Shown here piece after piece: positions 62,986-64,000 of a stretch of DNA of 64,000 nucleotides; positions within the stretch are counted from its first letter, which is position 1, and each line of letters begins with the position of its first letter. The DNA lies in assembly GCF_021018895.1 (NCBI RefSeq), contig NC_079387.1:4331083-4395082 (forward strand), read 5' to 3'. The position numbers and the translations under genes were made by a program. The stretch is from Seriola aureovittata (lineage: Eukaryota > Chordata > Actinopteri > Carangiformes > Carangidae). The notes under the pieces are model-generated. The model had not been told where the DNA came from, made no database searches, and saw only the letters and a program-made list of their open reading frames with translations.

Positions 62986-64000
62986 CTGATCATCTCTAAG
63001 ATCCTTTATGTTGGTCTTTCCTTAAATTGTTTTTTTTGATAAACTTTTTAATAATGTACATTATCATTAAAAATGTGAACACAATTAACCGGCAGACTAG
63101 TAGAAGCTTTAATGCAATCAATCTGATTGTTCATTATGATCATTTAAAGTGAGTCTCATTCCAGACCCTCCTTGTAAAATCCTTATTAAACATTTCTTTT
63201 TCTAAATTACTTTCTTTAAAATAATTCCAACTGCTTCCTCCTGTATGTGATGTAATTTAATCACGACTATGAGGAAAAATTCTGTTAAACAGTGTCAGTA
63301 TCAACTTTACTGTAAATGCTCTTTATGAGTCAGCCAGGAAACCATCAAGTATCAGATCTCAAGCTCTGTTGAAGTCTGACAAATGGTTAGTTCTGTGGAA
63401 GTGTCTGGCCCCAGATGTCTTTAATAGCAGTGAGACAAGGTACTCACTCTGCCATTTATTGTTTAGTTGGTGGTCAGTCTGCTACAAGGAATTAGTTTCC
63501 TTCCTAGATTTTAAGTAATGCTTAATCCTCTTGGAATGGAGTGAATGAATGACTTACAATCACATATTTTGACTGGCCAGTTATCAATTGTTTAAAAAAA
63601 GATACATTTAAAGAAAATAGTGTGTTTTGTATGCAACAATAGCTTTGGACATAAGATGCAGGAAGACAGACCGAGGGACAAATGCATGGGTGTGTGCATA
63701 TACATGCCTGAGTGCCAGCAGTATCTAATGACGGACACACCCCAGTGCACTGGACAAATGACTGGCCTGTCATGACCTCATAGTCCCACAGCGATGACCT
63801 CATGTCATGTGACCACTTAACAACACAAAGGAGAACGAGGGGAACCGAAAGAAAAAGAGGAAATCTGGGAAGACTTTGAAAGAAAGAGAGAGAAGATTCC
63901 ATCCTCCAGTGTGTAATTACAATTCTGCATTAATATTATGTGGAGATTCCCCAATTTAGCGCTGTGATATTGCTTATTGCTAGATATCTGCTTGAAAAAC
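62986..64000. other. Gene-free end of window
   Basis: AT-rich intronic or intergenic sequence. A 126-codon open frame on the minus strand (63522-63902) has no recognisable domain or splice support and is not called. Confidence 0.3.

Overview
This window is eukaryotic and almost certainly from a ray-finned fish. Genes are split into short exons with GT..AG junctions. Four vertebrate genes can be read exon by exon, and the rest is dense in mobile elements typical of teleosts: a DIRS tyrosine-recombinase retrotransposon, a Tc1-like remnant, THAP-like and P2X7-C-like fragments, tRNA-like SINE pieces, solo LTRs and many microsatellites. A percomorph teleost is a reasonable guess, but the species cannot be told from the sequence.

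Layout. 1-2.9 kb (+): 3' half of gart (AIRS and GARFT domains), intact to its stop. 3.6-4.9 kb (-): a complete n6amt1 (HemK2-type methyltransferase), convergent with gart; its third intron is almost entirely a perfect 19-bp x 12 minisatellite. 5.7-42.1 kb: a rearranged, repeat-rich block. It holds scattered exons of an ABCC4/MRP4-like transporter on both strands, a degenerate DPP4/FAP-like exon series (25.4-27.2 kb), a 36-bp satellite (18.4-20.7 kb) split by a nested DIRS element (20.66-25.10 kb), a long inverted duplication (16.0-18.4 kb against 39.6-42.1 kb) carrying ABCC4-like exons and a THAP-like gene remnant, a solo LTR (13.45-14.99 kb), a broken zinc-finger gene with a fold-back palindrome (36.6-37.8 kb) and several copies of a 0.5-0.8 kb dispersed repeat. 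43.2-49.7 kb (-): a moesin-like ERM gene whose exons are mostly well conserved but which carries several internal deletions and frame breaks; another solo LTR sits in one of its introns. 54.0-57.6 kb (+): complete stoml2 with ten exons. 61.9 kb (+): first coding exon of an unidentified secreted protein that continues past the window. 62.4-63.0 kb (-): a LINE reverse-transcriptase remnant.

The housekeeping genes gart, n6amt1 and stoml2 read cleanly in phase through all visible exons. The breaks in the ABCC4-, DPP4/FAP- and moesin-like loci are therefore more likely genuine decay than general sequencing error, although local assembly error cannot be excluded. gart acts in de novo purine synthesis in the cytosol, n6amt1 methylates the release factor eRF1 (with Trmt112), and stoml2 is a mitochondrial inner-membrane scaffold. 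They are neighbours without an evident shared pathway. I found no new operon-like or defence-like system; the most notable structures are the VNTR intron, the nested DIRS/satellite, the inverted ABCC4/THAP duplication and the fold-back mutation.
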